A stretch of 64,000 bases of DNA from Erythroxylum novogranatense (Eukaryota; Streptophyta; Magnoliopsida; Malpighiales; Erythroxylaceae), in NCBI GenBank assembly GCA_029891385.1, contig JAIWQS010000093.1, forward strand, positions 868,001-932,000. Reading direction: 5' to 3'. The notes beneath the pieces were generated by a model. The model did no database searches, was not told the DNA's origin, and saw only the letters and a program-made list of their open reading frames with translations. Every line of letters starts with the position of its first letter. The stretch's first letter is position 1. Both the position numbers and the translations under genes were made by a program. This document shows, piece by piece, positions 35,201-45,739 of this stretch.

Positions 35201-35973
35201 GATTAAGAGCCTAAGACTCACTATGTAAAATAATCCCTGTATCCCCCAAACAAATAAGGGTCAGTTAGTAATGAGCCCGGTATCCAATGGATACGGGACA
35301 GTTTAGGCACTCGGTTACAATAAAGTAACAAATGGAAAGTGGGTTTCATGTGCACTACATATGCCTAATATGAATGATTAAAGTGCATTGAATGTGAAGT
35401 GTGAAATGTTGTGAATGTGAATTGTGTGTTATGTGACTAGGGGAGCCATCGATGACGGTCACTCATTGAGTTCGCAAAACTCACCCAAAATTTGCAAATA
35501 TTTTTCAGGATCAGAAGAATACCCTGTTAGGTAAACGGGAGTATACCTACAGCATATAAGTGAAAGATAGAGGTCGACATTATTTAGCGTCTGCATTAGT
35601 GTTTTACTATTTTTGTATAAATTTGTATTCCGTGATTTCGGTAAAATAATGTATTCCAAATTTTTTTTATAATGTGTATACAAAGGTTTTTATGGTGGAA
35701 TGTAAAGACATTATGACTAAAGTATTTTGTGTTTGTAATGGGCCCCAATTGGCTATTGAAATTCTATTGATTGTATTGTGTTGATTGAAAATGTTTATGA
35801 ATCAAAGTGGGCCCGAATTGTTTATTATTTCCGCATATGTTTGTTGTTGTTTCAAAAAAAATTTATGCCGATTTTTGAATAATTGAGTGCTCTAGCATGC
35901 CATCCTCGTGGGGCACGGACTCGAATATCACCCAAAATGTCAGGCATGTGTGTTACGGGAGTGGGGTGTTACA
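32285..35973 (+). repeat. A 3' LTR, second part
   Basis: Begins with the right CATCT duplication of C inside the 18-bp array (array remainder to about 32425) and runs to GGGGTGTTACA at 35973. It matches A's 5' LTR to its end. It keeps about 300 bp (33530-33860) that the 5' LTR has lost, including a CT-rich leader-like zone. TATA-like GCTATAAATT lies at 33501 and a donor-like CAA|GTAAGC at 33785. Confidence 0.88.
33501..33510 (+). promoter_or_regulatory. TATA-like box of A 3' LTR
   Basis: GCTATAAATT, followed by a CT-rich leader-like stretch and a GTAAGC donor-like site about 280 bp downstream. Confidence 0.4.
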
Positions 35974-36192
35974 ACACATACAGTACACATATTCACATAA
36001 TATATGTCAATTCATTAATAATTATATTGAGTCACATATATTTCGCATTCTCTTGAAACATATCTCACATCCATATAATCAGTCAAACTATTCAAAACAT
36101 ATACATCAAATGCATATGTAATGCTTATGAGACTCACTTTCAATTTGTTATTATTGTGATCGTGTGCTTATAACTATCCCATATCCATTGTT
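35974..36192 (-). mobile_element. Element O: right fragment
   Basis: Resumes O after the right ACACA duplication (35974-35978). It follows B-LTR landmarks (GCATATG...GAGACTCACTTTC, TTGTGATCGTGTGCTTA, ATCCATTG) and stops at 36192, where another LTR start appears. Confidence 0.7.
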
Positions 36193-36435
36193 TGTAGCAA
36201 CTCACTCTTGCAAGACACATACCCGACATCCTGATTGATGCCCGAGTACGTACCCCGCATGGGTGGGATGTTAGAACGGTCAAACTCTTGAAAATTCAGT
36301 AAAAATTAAAAAAATAATTTTCATACGCATACGCAGAAATCAATAATCAATTTCAGGCCCATTCTTTTCTGTCATAACATCAAAATCACATTTGTTAATG
36401 TTACACTCAAGGTCATTCTCATTTATAAACCTTTC
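36193..36435 (-). mobile_element. Element P: LTR fragment related to O/B
   Basis: A second LTR-type start, TGTAGCAACTCAC, then CGACATCCTG, CGAGTACGT and CAGGCCC, in the same order as O from 1238. It therefore appears to be a separate family member inserted in O. It is cut at 36435 by D; the rest should lie beyond the window. Confidence 0.6.
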
Positions 36436-38422
36436 TGTTGGACCCCGTTTCTGGAGCCTAACATCGGACACGGAAGCATGAGGCTTGGGCTTGGAGGGAA
36501 GACTTAGAAGTTGAAAATTTAGAAGAAAAGTCCCTCGGAAGCAAAGGTGGGCATCGCCACAGCGTATGTTGTTTCGTCGCGACGAAGCCTTTCGGGAACT
36601 TACGCCGCGACGAGCAAATGGTCTTTCGCCGCGACGAACCCGCGATTTAATCTTCGCCGCGGCAAGCAAATGGTCTCGTCGCGGCGAAAGCCTTTTCCCA
36701 CAGAACCTATAACTTAAAAATTTCAGCCATTTTCATCAAAACAACACAAGCCAAAATAAACTTAAGAAGCAAACTTAAACATACACTCAAGCAATCTTTT
36801 AAAATCTTATTCTCATGGTAAAACGATTTAATGCGAAAGGTTTGAAGCTAAAATCATATCAACCATAACTCATTGATAACCAAAAGAAGAGTTTTACAAA
36901 GCTTTAATGGCATTTTAAGCCATAATACATCAATTGAGTTCAAGAACCAAAAATACAAAATACACTTGATCTAATAAAACTTGAAATGTGACTAAAGCCT
37001 TGAATTCCAAAAATATAACTTAAAAATACAAAAATATGACAATTCGGAGTGATGCCGTAACTCTTGACTTACTCGATCTCTTGCTCATCACCTGAACAGG
37101 GGGAGGAGAAAGGGGATGAGCTATAAAGCTCGTGGGTAACATATTTATAATAAAGAAAACATGCAAAACTATTTCAAAACTCATTGCCATTGTACATTTT
37201 CGAAACCATAGTAATTTCACATGTAGATATCATCATCACAAAATGCTTGATTTTCAAACAATTCATGAGCAATTTTAAATCATGTATGCATTGAACGTGT
37301 TAACAGATCATAAGCACATAAGCACAGCAGAATGGTTTGGGTAAGTCCAAAATTCATGACGCACTACACATTCCCATATAATGGTCTTGTGTAGCCGTAA
37401 AATTCTTGAGGGAGTCCTTGAGGGAGCTCCATATCACTAGCGGGCAGGCGGGAGAAACCTATACTTGAGTCAACATGCCCGTGACAATTCTTGAGGGACT
37501 ACCACAAACCCACATAACACACATAGTTCAAAATCTTGTAAACTTGTTGCCAAAATGCCACTTTCTTGTAAACTTGCTTTTCATAACCTTGATATCCTTG
37601 TAAAAATCATTTTTGAAAACTTGATTTCATAAACAAATATCCTTTTAAAGAGAAACCCTTTTCAATTTCTTTTCATCAATCATCAATACAAATCTATAAC
37701 AATTTCACAATTCACTCAAAAAGCAAATAAGGCAACATTGATGATGCAATTAAAATCATTAAATCTTTCTTGATTTGAAGAAAACAATGATTGGCTTATT
37801 TACTCTATTATAAACGTGTACCCACTTTGAGTTCCTTGCTTATAAAATTTCTTAGGAATGTATTTCCTCTTTTTCCTCTTGCTCCTCTTGCCTCACTTGA
37901 TTTCCTTAAACAATAACCAAAATTCCATTCAATTTGGTGTAGAAATCGGAAAGTCATACTTTAACAATTTGAACTATAACTTATGCTGAAACAAAAATTC
38001 TATGCTAAACTTCCATACAAAATTGTAGATCCTTAGAGACTGAATTTCAATTTCATTGCTTCACAAAACTTGTATCCCTATGTATCTAGTTTACAATGAA
38101 TCAAAAAGAACCTCATTTGGACATCTACAAAAAAAGTTATGCCTAAAATACCAAAATCCTCCGAAAACTTGTTTTTCCCATATTATTCAACCATATTCCT
38201 CCCATCTTTCAAATATAACACATCTAGACCCTAAACCATCTCTTATACTTCATTTCTAAGCTCATTTTAACCCAATATCATTAACTAAACATCAAAATCT
38301 ATCTTTGATCACTAACCCTAAAAGAGAACACTTGCATAAAGCATTCACTAACACTTTCCACATATGTTAAGCTATATTTGGGATTTCATCTAACCAAAAC
38401 AAGATGGAATAAACTCATACTT
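36436..38422 (-). mobile_element. Element D: C-like gypsy LTR fragment
   Basis: Starts TGTTGGACCCCG and shares the layout of C's LTR: a palindrome array near the terminus, then CGTGGGTAACA(C/T)ATTTATA (37131), a GGTAAGTCC...TGAGG segment with paired CTTGAGGGA phrases (37330-37500), and a CT-rich leader zone (37860-37910). It breaks at 38422, inside a CATACTT word that C also has, where E begins. No coding sequence. A 109-codon frame at 36340-36669 crosses the P/D boundary and is not a gene. Confidence 0.7.
36548..36692 (-). repeat. TCGCGACGA palindrome array in D LTR
   Basis: Five or six copies of a TCG(T/C)CGC(G)(A/G)CGA-type word, including the perfect palindrome TTCGTCGCGACGAA. This makes the locus locally very CpG-rich within AT-rich sequence. 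E next door carries the same word. Confidence 0.8.
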
Positions 38423-38930
38423 TGTAACATCCCGTTCCTGTTAGCAAGGGCATTATGGTCATATTGGGTCAGACTGATAGATTTCATTGCATTCACTGAT
38501 TGAGCATGTTACTAGCCTCTAATTATAGAGGAACATGTTTCGTGCATATGCATTTATTCATAGGTATATGCATTCATGATTTTTCGGCATTTTAATTGTG
38601 AGTAGGAATTGATCGGATTGTAAACTGGAAACTGACTGAACTGACTGGATTATGATTGATTGAGAAATTTGGAGTAAGTGGGCTTGAATGACTGATTTAG
38701 AATAGTCCAAGAGTGATTGGCTATTGATAGTGGTTTATAAAATTTTTTCGGGAAATTCGGGAGAAAATGCCCAGACTGGAAATTTTGGAGTGACAGACCG
38801 ATTGACTGCATAGTACTGAAAGAATTGCCCAATGACAATGGGAAAAATTAGAGTTATACTGTTAGGAGATAAAAATGTTGAGCCATTGAAATTTAGAGAC
38901 TGAAATTTGAACTGATTTGGAGACTTATGT

Positions 38931-38940
38931 CTATAAATAG
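38931..38940 (+). promoter_or_regulatory. TATA box of E LTR
   Basis: CTATAAATAG, a near-consensus plant TATA box. It is followed 30-60 bp later by CT-rich leader sequence and 260 bp later by GTAAGT. Confidence 0.6.
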
Positions 38941-39332
38941 CTAGGTTTGAAATTTGGGGACTTTACCCTAAGGCATTACCGTTTCTTCTCTTCCTCTTCT
39001 CCACGGTGATCTTCGATTCCTCCCATCGGTGAGGTTCTTTGATTTTCCTTGTGGTTTTCTCTTCATTATGCAAAGCTAACTGGTTTATTGTGATTGATGA
39101 AGGTTGAGAAGGATTGAGAGTGGGTTATCGTTGAGTTTGAAAGATTTTAGGGTTTACGGAGATTGAGGGATTTGAGGAACTTGATCTTCGATTGGTAAGT
39201 ATTTATGGCTTTAATGTTGTTATTACTGGTTGTTTGAGCATTTATGGCATTTATTGGGTTAGATTGAGTAGTTAGGGTGTTAAATGTTGAGTTTAAAGAG
39301 CATTAATGGCAGAAATCGATCGGAGAAGACGA

Positions 39333-39486
39333 TCAGGCCTTCGTACGTCACGACGAGCACGCAAAGGCATGAGGCTTCGTTGCGACGAATAATTAATTTA
39401 TTTGACGCGACGAACTCGGCTGGATGTCGCGACGAGCGTGAGTTTATTCGTCTCGATGAGCGGCCTCCACGTCGCGACGAACGGAC
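39333..39486 (+). repeat. TCGCGACGA array in E LTR
   Basis: About seven words of the form CGTCGCGACGA with one- or two-base changes, starting near CGTCACGACGAGC and ending CGTCGCGACGAACGG. It lies downstream of the donor-like site. Open frames here come from the repeat. Confidence 0.8.
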
Positions 39487-40479
39487 TTCTTGTTAGAGTA
39501 GTGCCCTAAAGGCAATCGCCTTTAGCGCATTTTGTACAAATTTGTGTACAGTCTTTATAAATAAATAAAGAAAGGCATATTTCATTAATTTTTTGTTCAT
39601 AATTTATGAACTGATATAGATCTGTTATCAAATTAATGAAGTCCATGATATATGACATAGCATGAAGGAAATTAAGATGTGATCACACTACTGAGATTCC
39701 TATCATGTGCAATTATGTCATTATCTAAATTATCCTAGTCATAGGATTCTTGAGGCTGGACATCAGAATCCGGAAAGACTAGCACATCTCATGCTCCTTG
39801 ATTTGATCAAGCGGTGGATCTTTAAAGCTGTAAATATGAGATATTTCGGGTTGAGATGTGGATGCTTACTAGAGGTAGTAAGTACATTGGATGACACGCC
39901 ATGAGATCATCACATGAATGTCCTATTCTAATGTCGGTGATAATCTCATCATAGCAATAGTGCAAGTATCCTTGACTTGAGGTGCTCGAGGATATCTTGA
40001 ATCTTGATTACGTGCTTTGACTCCATTCCTTGTTGCCTTCTGACGAGGTCGCTCATAGGGTGGTGATTGGAGTGCAGTTTGAGGTATTGAAGGTAATTGA
40101 GTAGCCAATAGAGGATTCACCACTTCGTGATAGCGTAAGATGATAACCATGGCCTCTTATCGAGGTCATTACTTAGAAATCTCTGGCGGAGTATGTATGT
40201 CGTGAAGAGTGTCTTGATGACATATAAAGTAATGAGTCCCGTGACAAGAACTGAACTCACTTGGACTAGATTTGGCGTAGTCGATCTAGTGAGAGTTGAC
40301 ACATTGCCCATACTCATAACCAAGTGGGGTATAGCATGGTGAAAGGACGAATTGCACGGTAATTGTCTATGGAAGGGTTCGTAATATGGTCCATGATGAA
40401 TATATATTCATTCGTCAAACCAATTACTTTCCGGTCAATTTGGGGTCATGATGTGTTGCTAGATACCGCTCATGACTTG

Positions 40480-40502
40480 CTTAGATTAAGTGTTAATCTA
40501 AG
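40480..40502 (+). other. Conserved perfect hairpin in F LTR
   Basis: CTTAGATTAA-GTG-TTAATCTAAG: 10-bp perfect stem, 3-base loop, upstream of the TATA region. It is conserved in LTR2 (48331-48353) and in the diverged LTR4 (63432-63454), where only the loop changed, to TTG. Confidence 0.75.
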
Positions 40503-40721
40503 TGGCCAACATAACCGGGAACCTAATGGGTCACACGCATAAGAGTGTCTCGGAGAATTCGTAAAATAGTTTTAGATAGAGATCCAATATATGGAGAGCA
40601 ATAGGATTAAATGGATCCCGATGAGATCGCGACATCGATATTGCTGAAAAAGGTTTTCGGGGGGTTTTTCCCATACCGGGACCCGGTAGGATCGACCCCA
40701 GTGTGACTGGACCACTTTAGT

Positions 40722-40790
40722 AATATATATACATATATATATATGATTAATTAATTAAATAATTAATTAATATATATATATATATATATG
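40722..40790 (+). promoter_or_regulatory. TA-rich TATA region of F LTR1
   Basis: (TA)n tracts with ATTAATTAATTAA between them, directly upstream of the GTTGAG...GGATGGAGGAG leader. A TATA function is likely from position. The same tract is expanded in LTR2 (48590-48662). Confidence 0.5.
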
Positions 40791-41357
40791 TTGAGTACGT
40801 GGATGGAGGAGAAGAAGCATGGAAGCTTCTTTATTTTGTTTAGTCATCACTTTCATTAAATGGCTAAAAGACAAAATGGAAAAGTGAAAAAGGTGATGAT
40901 CTTCGTGGCTTATGGGCATGAAAGATTAAAAAGGAGTTTCTTTGGTCTTAAGCTGACGATGATCGTTGGCTTTAAAGAGTGAGGAAGGTTTTAAAACTTA
41001 AGTGTTAAGTTTTTGAAAGAGGAGACCTACGAAGCTCTCCATATTCTTCATCATCTTCAAAGTTTCATCTCTTCTTCTCAAGCTCCTCCATCGTGTTTCT
41101 CCAAGCTCTCCATAAAACAAAGGTAAGATCTAGCAGTCTTTAATTTGTTCTAGCTATTCCCGGGTCAAAGGGTTTGTCCCGGTTAGGTTCTCCGATCTCT
41201 GCGTGGATACCGTTAGAGACGGTCTCCTTTGGTTGTTTGGTTTGAGTTTGTTATATATATACACATGGATCCTGGTTTTCGGAAAGGTCTCGGAACAAAA
41301 ATTTTTTCTTTTCCGCACCGTGGGCATGTGATGCTCACACCGGGATTTTTCCTACAG

Positions 41358-41375
41358 TGGTATCAGAGCCACTTG
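41358..41375 (+). promoter_or_regulatory. Primer-binding site of F unit 1
   Basis: TGGTATCAGAGCCACTTG one base after LTR1, the standard plant copia iMet-tRNA site. Confidence 0.92.
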
Positions 41376-42477
41376 TGTCGTATATAACAACGAAACCATG
41401 ACTAGGTCGGAGTTGCTATAGCTTGTGATGATGATGCATGTTGTATGTGTTGAATTTCGAATTCAGTATGAGATATAGTTTTCGAAATTTTCTTGCCCAG
41501 ATATGTTCACAAGATGTTGTTTCATATGTCTGTGGAAGCCCGGAATTTATCAATGTGATTTGATATGGTTTTGCTAATTTAATCCCTAATGTGCTGGGTG
41601 CTGTCTTTGTGCACATTCACTGAACAGGCATGCCTATAAATTCGAGAATAAATATTAGAAAAATGATTTTTCGGATTTTATTTCACCTACATGTCCCTAA
41701 GATGTTTATGAATGTCTATGAGGATGGAAAAATGTTTTCGAGGTGATTTACTATTTATTTGAGAATTTATTGTGTGCTGCTGGGAATAGCTGTGTTAAGG
41801 AACAAAGATTTTGCATTGGCTTTGTTGCTGTGGTTGAATGAGTTTTTGATGGAAATAAATCCTGAAAAAATTCATGGAGCATTCTGGGAACATTTACTGA
41901 CCTCTTTAATTTTCTAAGAATTTATTGAAATTGTTTCAATGGGTTTTTCAAGCAAAACATAGAACTTGGCAGTTTTGAGAAAATTGCTGGAGTTTTTTTG
42001 CTTGAACTAAGAAATTGTGTAGATTTCAGTTACAATGCCTTGGATCATTTTTAATGTGATTAAAAATGTGTTACATTGATGTTGTATGCTTGCCTAAATG
42101 AATTTTTTGAAATTAGGTTTCCAAATAATTTTCGAATGTCAAATGTGTCTCATTAGCGTCTCGTTAGTATATTCCCTTATCTTGATTGTTTTGGCCGTCA
42201 CAAATTTTGTGACCAGTGCCGAAGTAGTCTTGATAAAGTGTAGACTACCTAGAGATACTTAGGTTGATAATTTGATATTCTCGAATTATTTGAAAATCCA
42301 AGTGAATAACAGTATATTCACTGATTTCAAATTCTTCATGTATAGTTTTGACTATATATGGTAAACAACAATGAAAGTGTTTCATTGGTACATCAAGGTA
42401 AAGTGTATTAGACTTGGTATTGTGAATTTGAACTATACGAATTGAGAAATTAGCCAATTAATATAGCAATTCCAACT

Positions 42478-42665
42478 GCACAAGTCGACTTATACGTTCC
42501 TAACTCGATTTGTTTGTTGCACTGTAGACGCATAAGTTGACTTGCACAATTGTACAAGTCGACTTGTTCGTGTACAGCTGCATAAGTCGACTTGTTCGTG
42601 TACAGCTGCATAAGTCGACTTACACAGAGGCATAAGTCGACTTATACATACACAAGTCGACTTAT
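42478..42665 (+). repeat. AAGTCGACTTAT array in F leader
   Basis: About eight words of the ATAAGTCGACTTAT / AACTCGATTTGT type between the primer site and gag, including two tandem copies of a 26-bp unit ending GTACAGCTGC. The palindrome and its AACTCGA variant are the same words seen in the LTR of gypsy element C. Repeated in unit 2 (54716-54892). Confidence 0.88.
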
Positions 42666-43130
42666 AACATGCAAAGGAGGGATGATGGATGATTTTAGGT
42701 ATAAACTCAATGTGATTGATCATATGCCTAAATCATTCCATATAGTCATAGTGACTATAATCCTACGACTTGGAGAAGAAGAAGATGAGACACGAAAACC
42801 CTCAAATCATATGAAAGCTAACGCTTCCATTAATATGGGAGAACCAGAGTTCTTATAGAGTTGGGTTGTTGGGCAAACCCATGCTCACTCTATACGGATA
42901 TGTTCGAACCATGGAAAATGAGATTTTCGGATTAATGGGTCAGTTTTCACTAGAAGCGTTGATTTGTTGAGTAAACTCAATGTCAACGTAGACAGAGGCG
43001 AAATTGGGTAGTGTACATCAGATGTACACGCATCAAGAGTTGATAACCCAATGTGTGTGCATACATCAAAAGTTGATAGCACTAGTCGATAGTTGCACCT
43101 AAGATGGAAATGATATGATTGATACCTGCC

Positions 43131-43320
43131 GATTGAACTAAGGTGGCTTGTTGGGCAAACCCAAGGTCATTTTAGGAATGCCGGATATCTATCTATGATG
43201 CAATTGGTATGACCGATACCTACGGATTGAACTAAGGTGGCTTGTTGGGCAAACCCAAGGTCATTTTTAGGAATGTCGGATATCGACCCACTAGGACATT
43301 TTGTCATAATGTTTCTTGGA
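43131..43320 (+). repeat. 94-bp tandem repeat in F leader
   Basis: Two copies of a unit starting GATTGAACTAAGGTGGCTTG at 43131 and 43225; a half-copy of TTGTTGGGCAAACCCA also occurs at 42865. Kept in unit 2 near 55350 and 55445. No coding role seen. Confidence 0.8.
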
Positions 43321-43439
43321 TTCGTACTGATGGTTATGGATTCTATGAAACTAGTGGGAGCCATATGCATATCATGCAAGTCCTTATGATCATGCATTTA
43401 ATTCTATTCTAACATCCTTTCTCTCTTTCCCTATAGGTT

Positions 43440-44200
43440 ATGAAGATGACTTCAAGTATGAACTTCATACCGCTTATGGAATCCAACAAGTTAATCGGAC
43501 CAAATTTTCTAGATTGGTCGAGAAATCGAGAATTGTTCTCGTGTTTGAGGAACAGGATATATCTAGATGTTCCACTTCCGATCCACCTATTGCCGATGCT
43601 TCGATGAGGATCGAGAAAGCATATCGAAAGCATCTTAAAGGCGGTGACATGGCTACTGTATTATGCTTGCCTCGATGTCACCCGAGCTGCAGAAGCAGCA
43701 TGAGTCTATGGATGCTCATACCATAGTGTTTTATCTTAGGAGCTGTTTGATGAGCAAGCTCGATGCGAAAGGTTCGACACCTCGAGGCTATTCTTCACTA
43801 CTAAGATGACTCGAGGTTCATCTGCGATGCGAGATGATCAAGATGAATGAGTATATTGAGAGATTGGCCGTCTTAGGTTTTATCATGGATTATGAATTAA
43901 GTATTGACTTAATTACGGTTGGATTGTCGATAGTTATTCACAGTTTGTGTTAAACTATCGGATGAACCAATATCCACAACAATCCCCGAGTTGATCAATC
44001 GCCAAGACAAGCAGAAAGCAAGCTATCAAGAAGGATAGCAAGCAAGTGTCGATGGTGGACTCTTCTTACCGTTCAAAGAAAGAAACAGTAAGAAGAAAAG
44101 GTCTAAGAAACCAAAAGGAAGTATAGCAAGAAGAAAACCAAAGAGAGCGCACTAAAGGAACTTGCTTCCATTGTGGCAAGACCGGTCACCTGGAAGTCGA
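43440..44200 (+). pseudogene. F unit 1: gag with CCHC knuckle
   Basis: ATG at 43440, directly after the candidate splice acceptor, begins MKMTSSMNFIPLMESNKLIG and then PNFLDW, matching copia Gag N-termini (…NFLDW). The frame then shifts several times. A nucleocapsid knuckle CFHCGKTGHL is at 44163-44192. Gag would coat the RNA. Confidence 0.75.
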
Positions 44201-44289
44201 ATCGTAAAATCTATCTAGAGGAACCGAAGCGAAGAAGGCATCGATGCCTCGACTTCTTCGTATGTTTGTCATTGAGGTTAATACTGCTT

Positions 44290-44890
44290 TTTGATCATAA
44301 CATATGGGTATTAGATACGGTTGTGGCTCACACATATGCAATGATATGCAGGGCCTCGAGGGCCAGTGAGATGCTTCGTGAAGGAGAGGTAGAACTGCGT
44401 GTGGGAAATGGAGCAAGAGTTCTGCATTAGCGTAGGCACTTAGTTTTATCACTCCCAGTGAGCTTGTAATTAAATTGGATGATTGTTATTTTGTACTGTA
44501 TTAACAAAGAACATATTATCATTTCTTGTTTAAATAGATTTGGTTTCCATTTGACTTTTAGTAACAATGGTTGTTCTATTAGTTTGAATGAAATGCTTTA
44601 TAGTGCTGGTACTTTATGCAATGGAATTTACATATTAGATATGTCACATCCAATTATGAATGTCAATGACACTAAAAGACATAAACGAGATAATTTAAAA
44701 TCAACTTACTTATGGCATTGTCGCTTGGCCATATAAATGAGAGACGTAGATAAGCTCCATAAGAGTGGTAGTTTAGGGTCATTTGATTATGAATCATATG
44801 ACACATGCGAATCTTGTTTATTAGGCAAGATGACTAAGTTACCCTTTAAGGAAAGGGTGAGCAAGCGATTGGAGTATTTTACCTAATACA
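44290..44890 (+). pseudogene. F unit 1: protease, GAG-pre-integrase and integrase zinc region
   Basis: VLDT then a one-base loss in the DTG codons (GATAC-GGTTG; unit 2 has GATACTGGTTG), followed by CGSHICND, identifies the copia protease. The 44479-44736 stretch carries FHLTFSNNGCSISLN, then DMSHPIMNV. LWHCRL (44713) and CESCLLGKMTKLPF (44808-44850) are the HHCC zinc-binding part of integrase. Frameshifts separate the parts. Confidence 0.75.
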
Positions 44891-44909
44891 TTAGGATGTA
44901 TGTGGTCCG

Positions 44910-45641
44910 ATGTCCATCCATGCTAGAAGTGGTTATCTTTACTTCATTACCTTTATCGATTACTATTCTCGATATGGGTACTTGTATCTGATGAGATACA
45001 AATCTGAAGCATTTGAAAAGTTCAAACAATTTAGAAATGAAGTAGAAAACCAACTTGGGAAAAGTATCAAGACATTACAATCTGATCGTGGTGGGGAATA
45101 CTTAGACCAAGAGTTTTTGGATTATGTAAGAGATAATGGGATTTTATCTCAATGGACTCCTCCATACACACCGCAACATAATGGTATGGCAGAAAGGAGA
45201 AATCAAACCTTGTTAGACATGGTACGATCAATGATGGGCTTTGCAAAGTTACCAAAATCCTTTTGGGGGTATGCAATCGAGACAGCTGTTTACTTGCTAA
45301 ATAGAGTCCCATCAAAGACAGTTGATATTACTCCATATGAGATGTGGACTAACAAAAGACCCTATCATACTCATTTGAAAGTTTGGGGCTGTCCAGCTTA
45401 TGTGAAGCGGACACAGTCAGATAAACTTGATGCAAAATCTGACAAGTGTTTGTTCGTAGGATATCCTAAAGAAACAATGGGATATCAATTCTACGCTGGC
45501 GAGGAACAAAAGGTGTTTGTTTCAAAGCATGCTGTCTTTAGAGAAAGAGTTTCTTTACAAGAAGGCGTTGGGAGCAAAGTTGAACTTGAAGAAGTTCAAG
45601 ATCTTGACAGAGCAGATCAATCGCTGAACTCAAAGCTGTAA
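44910..45641 (+). CDS. F unit 1: integrase core fragment, 243 codons open
   Basis: The longest intact coding stretch in the window. Copia integrase core with D,D35E at about D17 (in FIDYYSRY), D59 (in QSDRGGEY) and E95 (in HNGMAERRN), 35 residues between the last two. WTPPYTPQHNG, KSFWGYAIETAVYLLNRVPS and HLKVWGCPAYVKR are copia hallmarks. The initial Met is internal to the polyprotein and the end is a frameshift into the linker before RT, so this is a fragment, not a free-standing gene. Confidence 0.9.
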   Translation: MSIHARSGYLYFITFIDYYSRYGYLYLMRYKSEAFEKFKQFRNEVENQLGKSIKTLQSDRGGEYLDQEFLDYVRDNGILSQWTPPYTPQHNGMAERRNQTLLDMVRSMMGFAKLPKSFWGYAIETAVYLLNRVPSKTVDITPYEMWTNKRPYHTHLKVWGCPAYVKRTQSDKLDAKSDKCLFVGYPKETMGYQFYAGEEQKVFVSKHAVFRERVSLQEGVGSKVELEEVQDLDRADQSLNSKL

Positions 45642-45739
45642 CTCATACGGATGAAGTAACAGTTCAACCTTTACAACACACGAAGTTCGTAGGTCACGAG
45701 AATACGCCTCTGTTCAGAGATATGGATTTCGTGAATGAA

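Larger units (their letters stand above)
1740..35973 (+). mobile_element. Element A: LARD-like Ty3/gypsy derivative, disrupted by B, a solo LTR and C
   Basis: Plus-oriented element from TGTAACATCCC to GGTGTTACA with ACACA target duplications. The 5' LTR is 1740-5706, with an iMet-type primer site at 5713. Its interior survives as 5707-6066, 18195-18419 and 20493-21256; its 3' LTR survives as 21257-21539 and 32290-35973. B, a solo copia LTR and C interrupt it. The interior has no recognisable protein domain but aligns colinearly with the reverse complement of B's interior, so A and B are one family. The 3' part of the interior, the polypurine tract and about the first 270 bp of the 3' LTR are missing, by deletion. 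Confidence 0.85.
38423..39490 (+). mobile_element. Element E: 5' part of a gypsy-type LTR, cut by F
   Basis: Starts TGTAACATCCCG, like the A LTR, and shares a GGGCATTATGGTCATATT segment and an ATGCATTTAT segment with the B/A termini. TATA-like CTATAAATAG at 38931, CT-rich leader (38985-39060), then a strong donor-like ATTG|GTAAGT at 39195. It ends at 39490, where F inserts. The remainder is presumably beyond the right edge. Confidence 0.65.
39491..41356 (+). repeat. F LTR1 (Ty1/copia, 1.87 kb)
   Basis: TGTTAGAGTAGTGCC... to ...GATTTTTCCTACA, followed by the primer site. It contains a 10-bp-stem hairpin (40480-40502), a TA-rich TATA region (40722-40790), an exon-like leader (about 40800-41122) and a strong splice donor AAAG|GTAAGA at 41123. 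The five bases before it are CTTCT; the partner duplication would be outside the window. Confidence 0.92.
41123..43436 (+). other. Candidate leader intron of F unit 1 (2.3 kb)
   Basis: Donor AAAG|GTAAGA in LTR1 (41123). The acceptor end is TTCTAAC (branch-point consensus), a polypyrimidine run CTTTCTCTCTTTCCC, then TATAG ending at 43436, four bases before the gag ATG at 43440. The interval would hold the LTR1 3' tail, the primer site and the GTCGAC array. Splicing would give a short leader joined to gag, while the unspliced RNA would be the genome. Unit 2 keeps both signals (48988 and 55654). This is prediction only. Confidence 0.5.

Noticed and set aside
36340..36669. 109-codon Arg-rich frame on the minus strand
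   Set aside because: It crosses the P/D junction and the TCGCGACGA array; its composition reflects the repeat.
39284..39496. 70-codon Arg-rich frame
   Set aside because: It is made by the CGTCGCGACGA array of E and runs into the F LTR.
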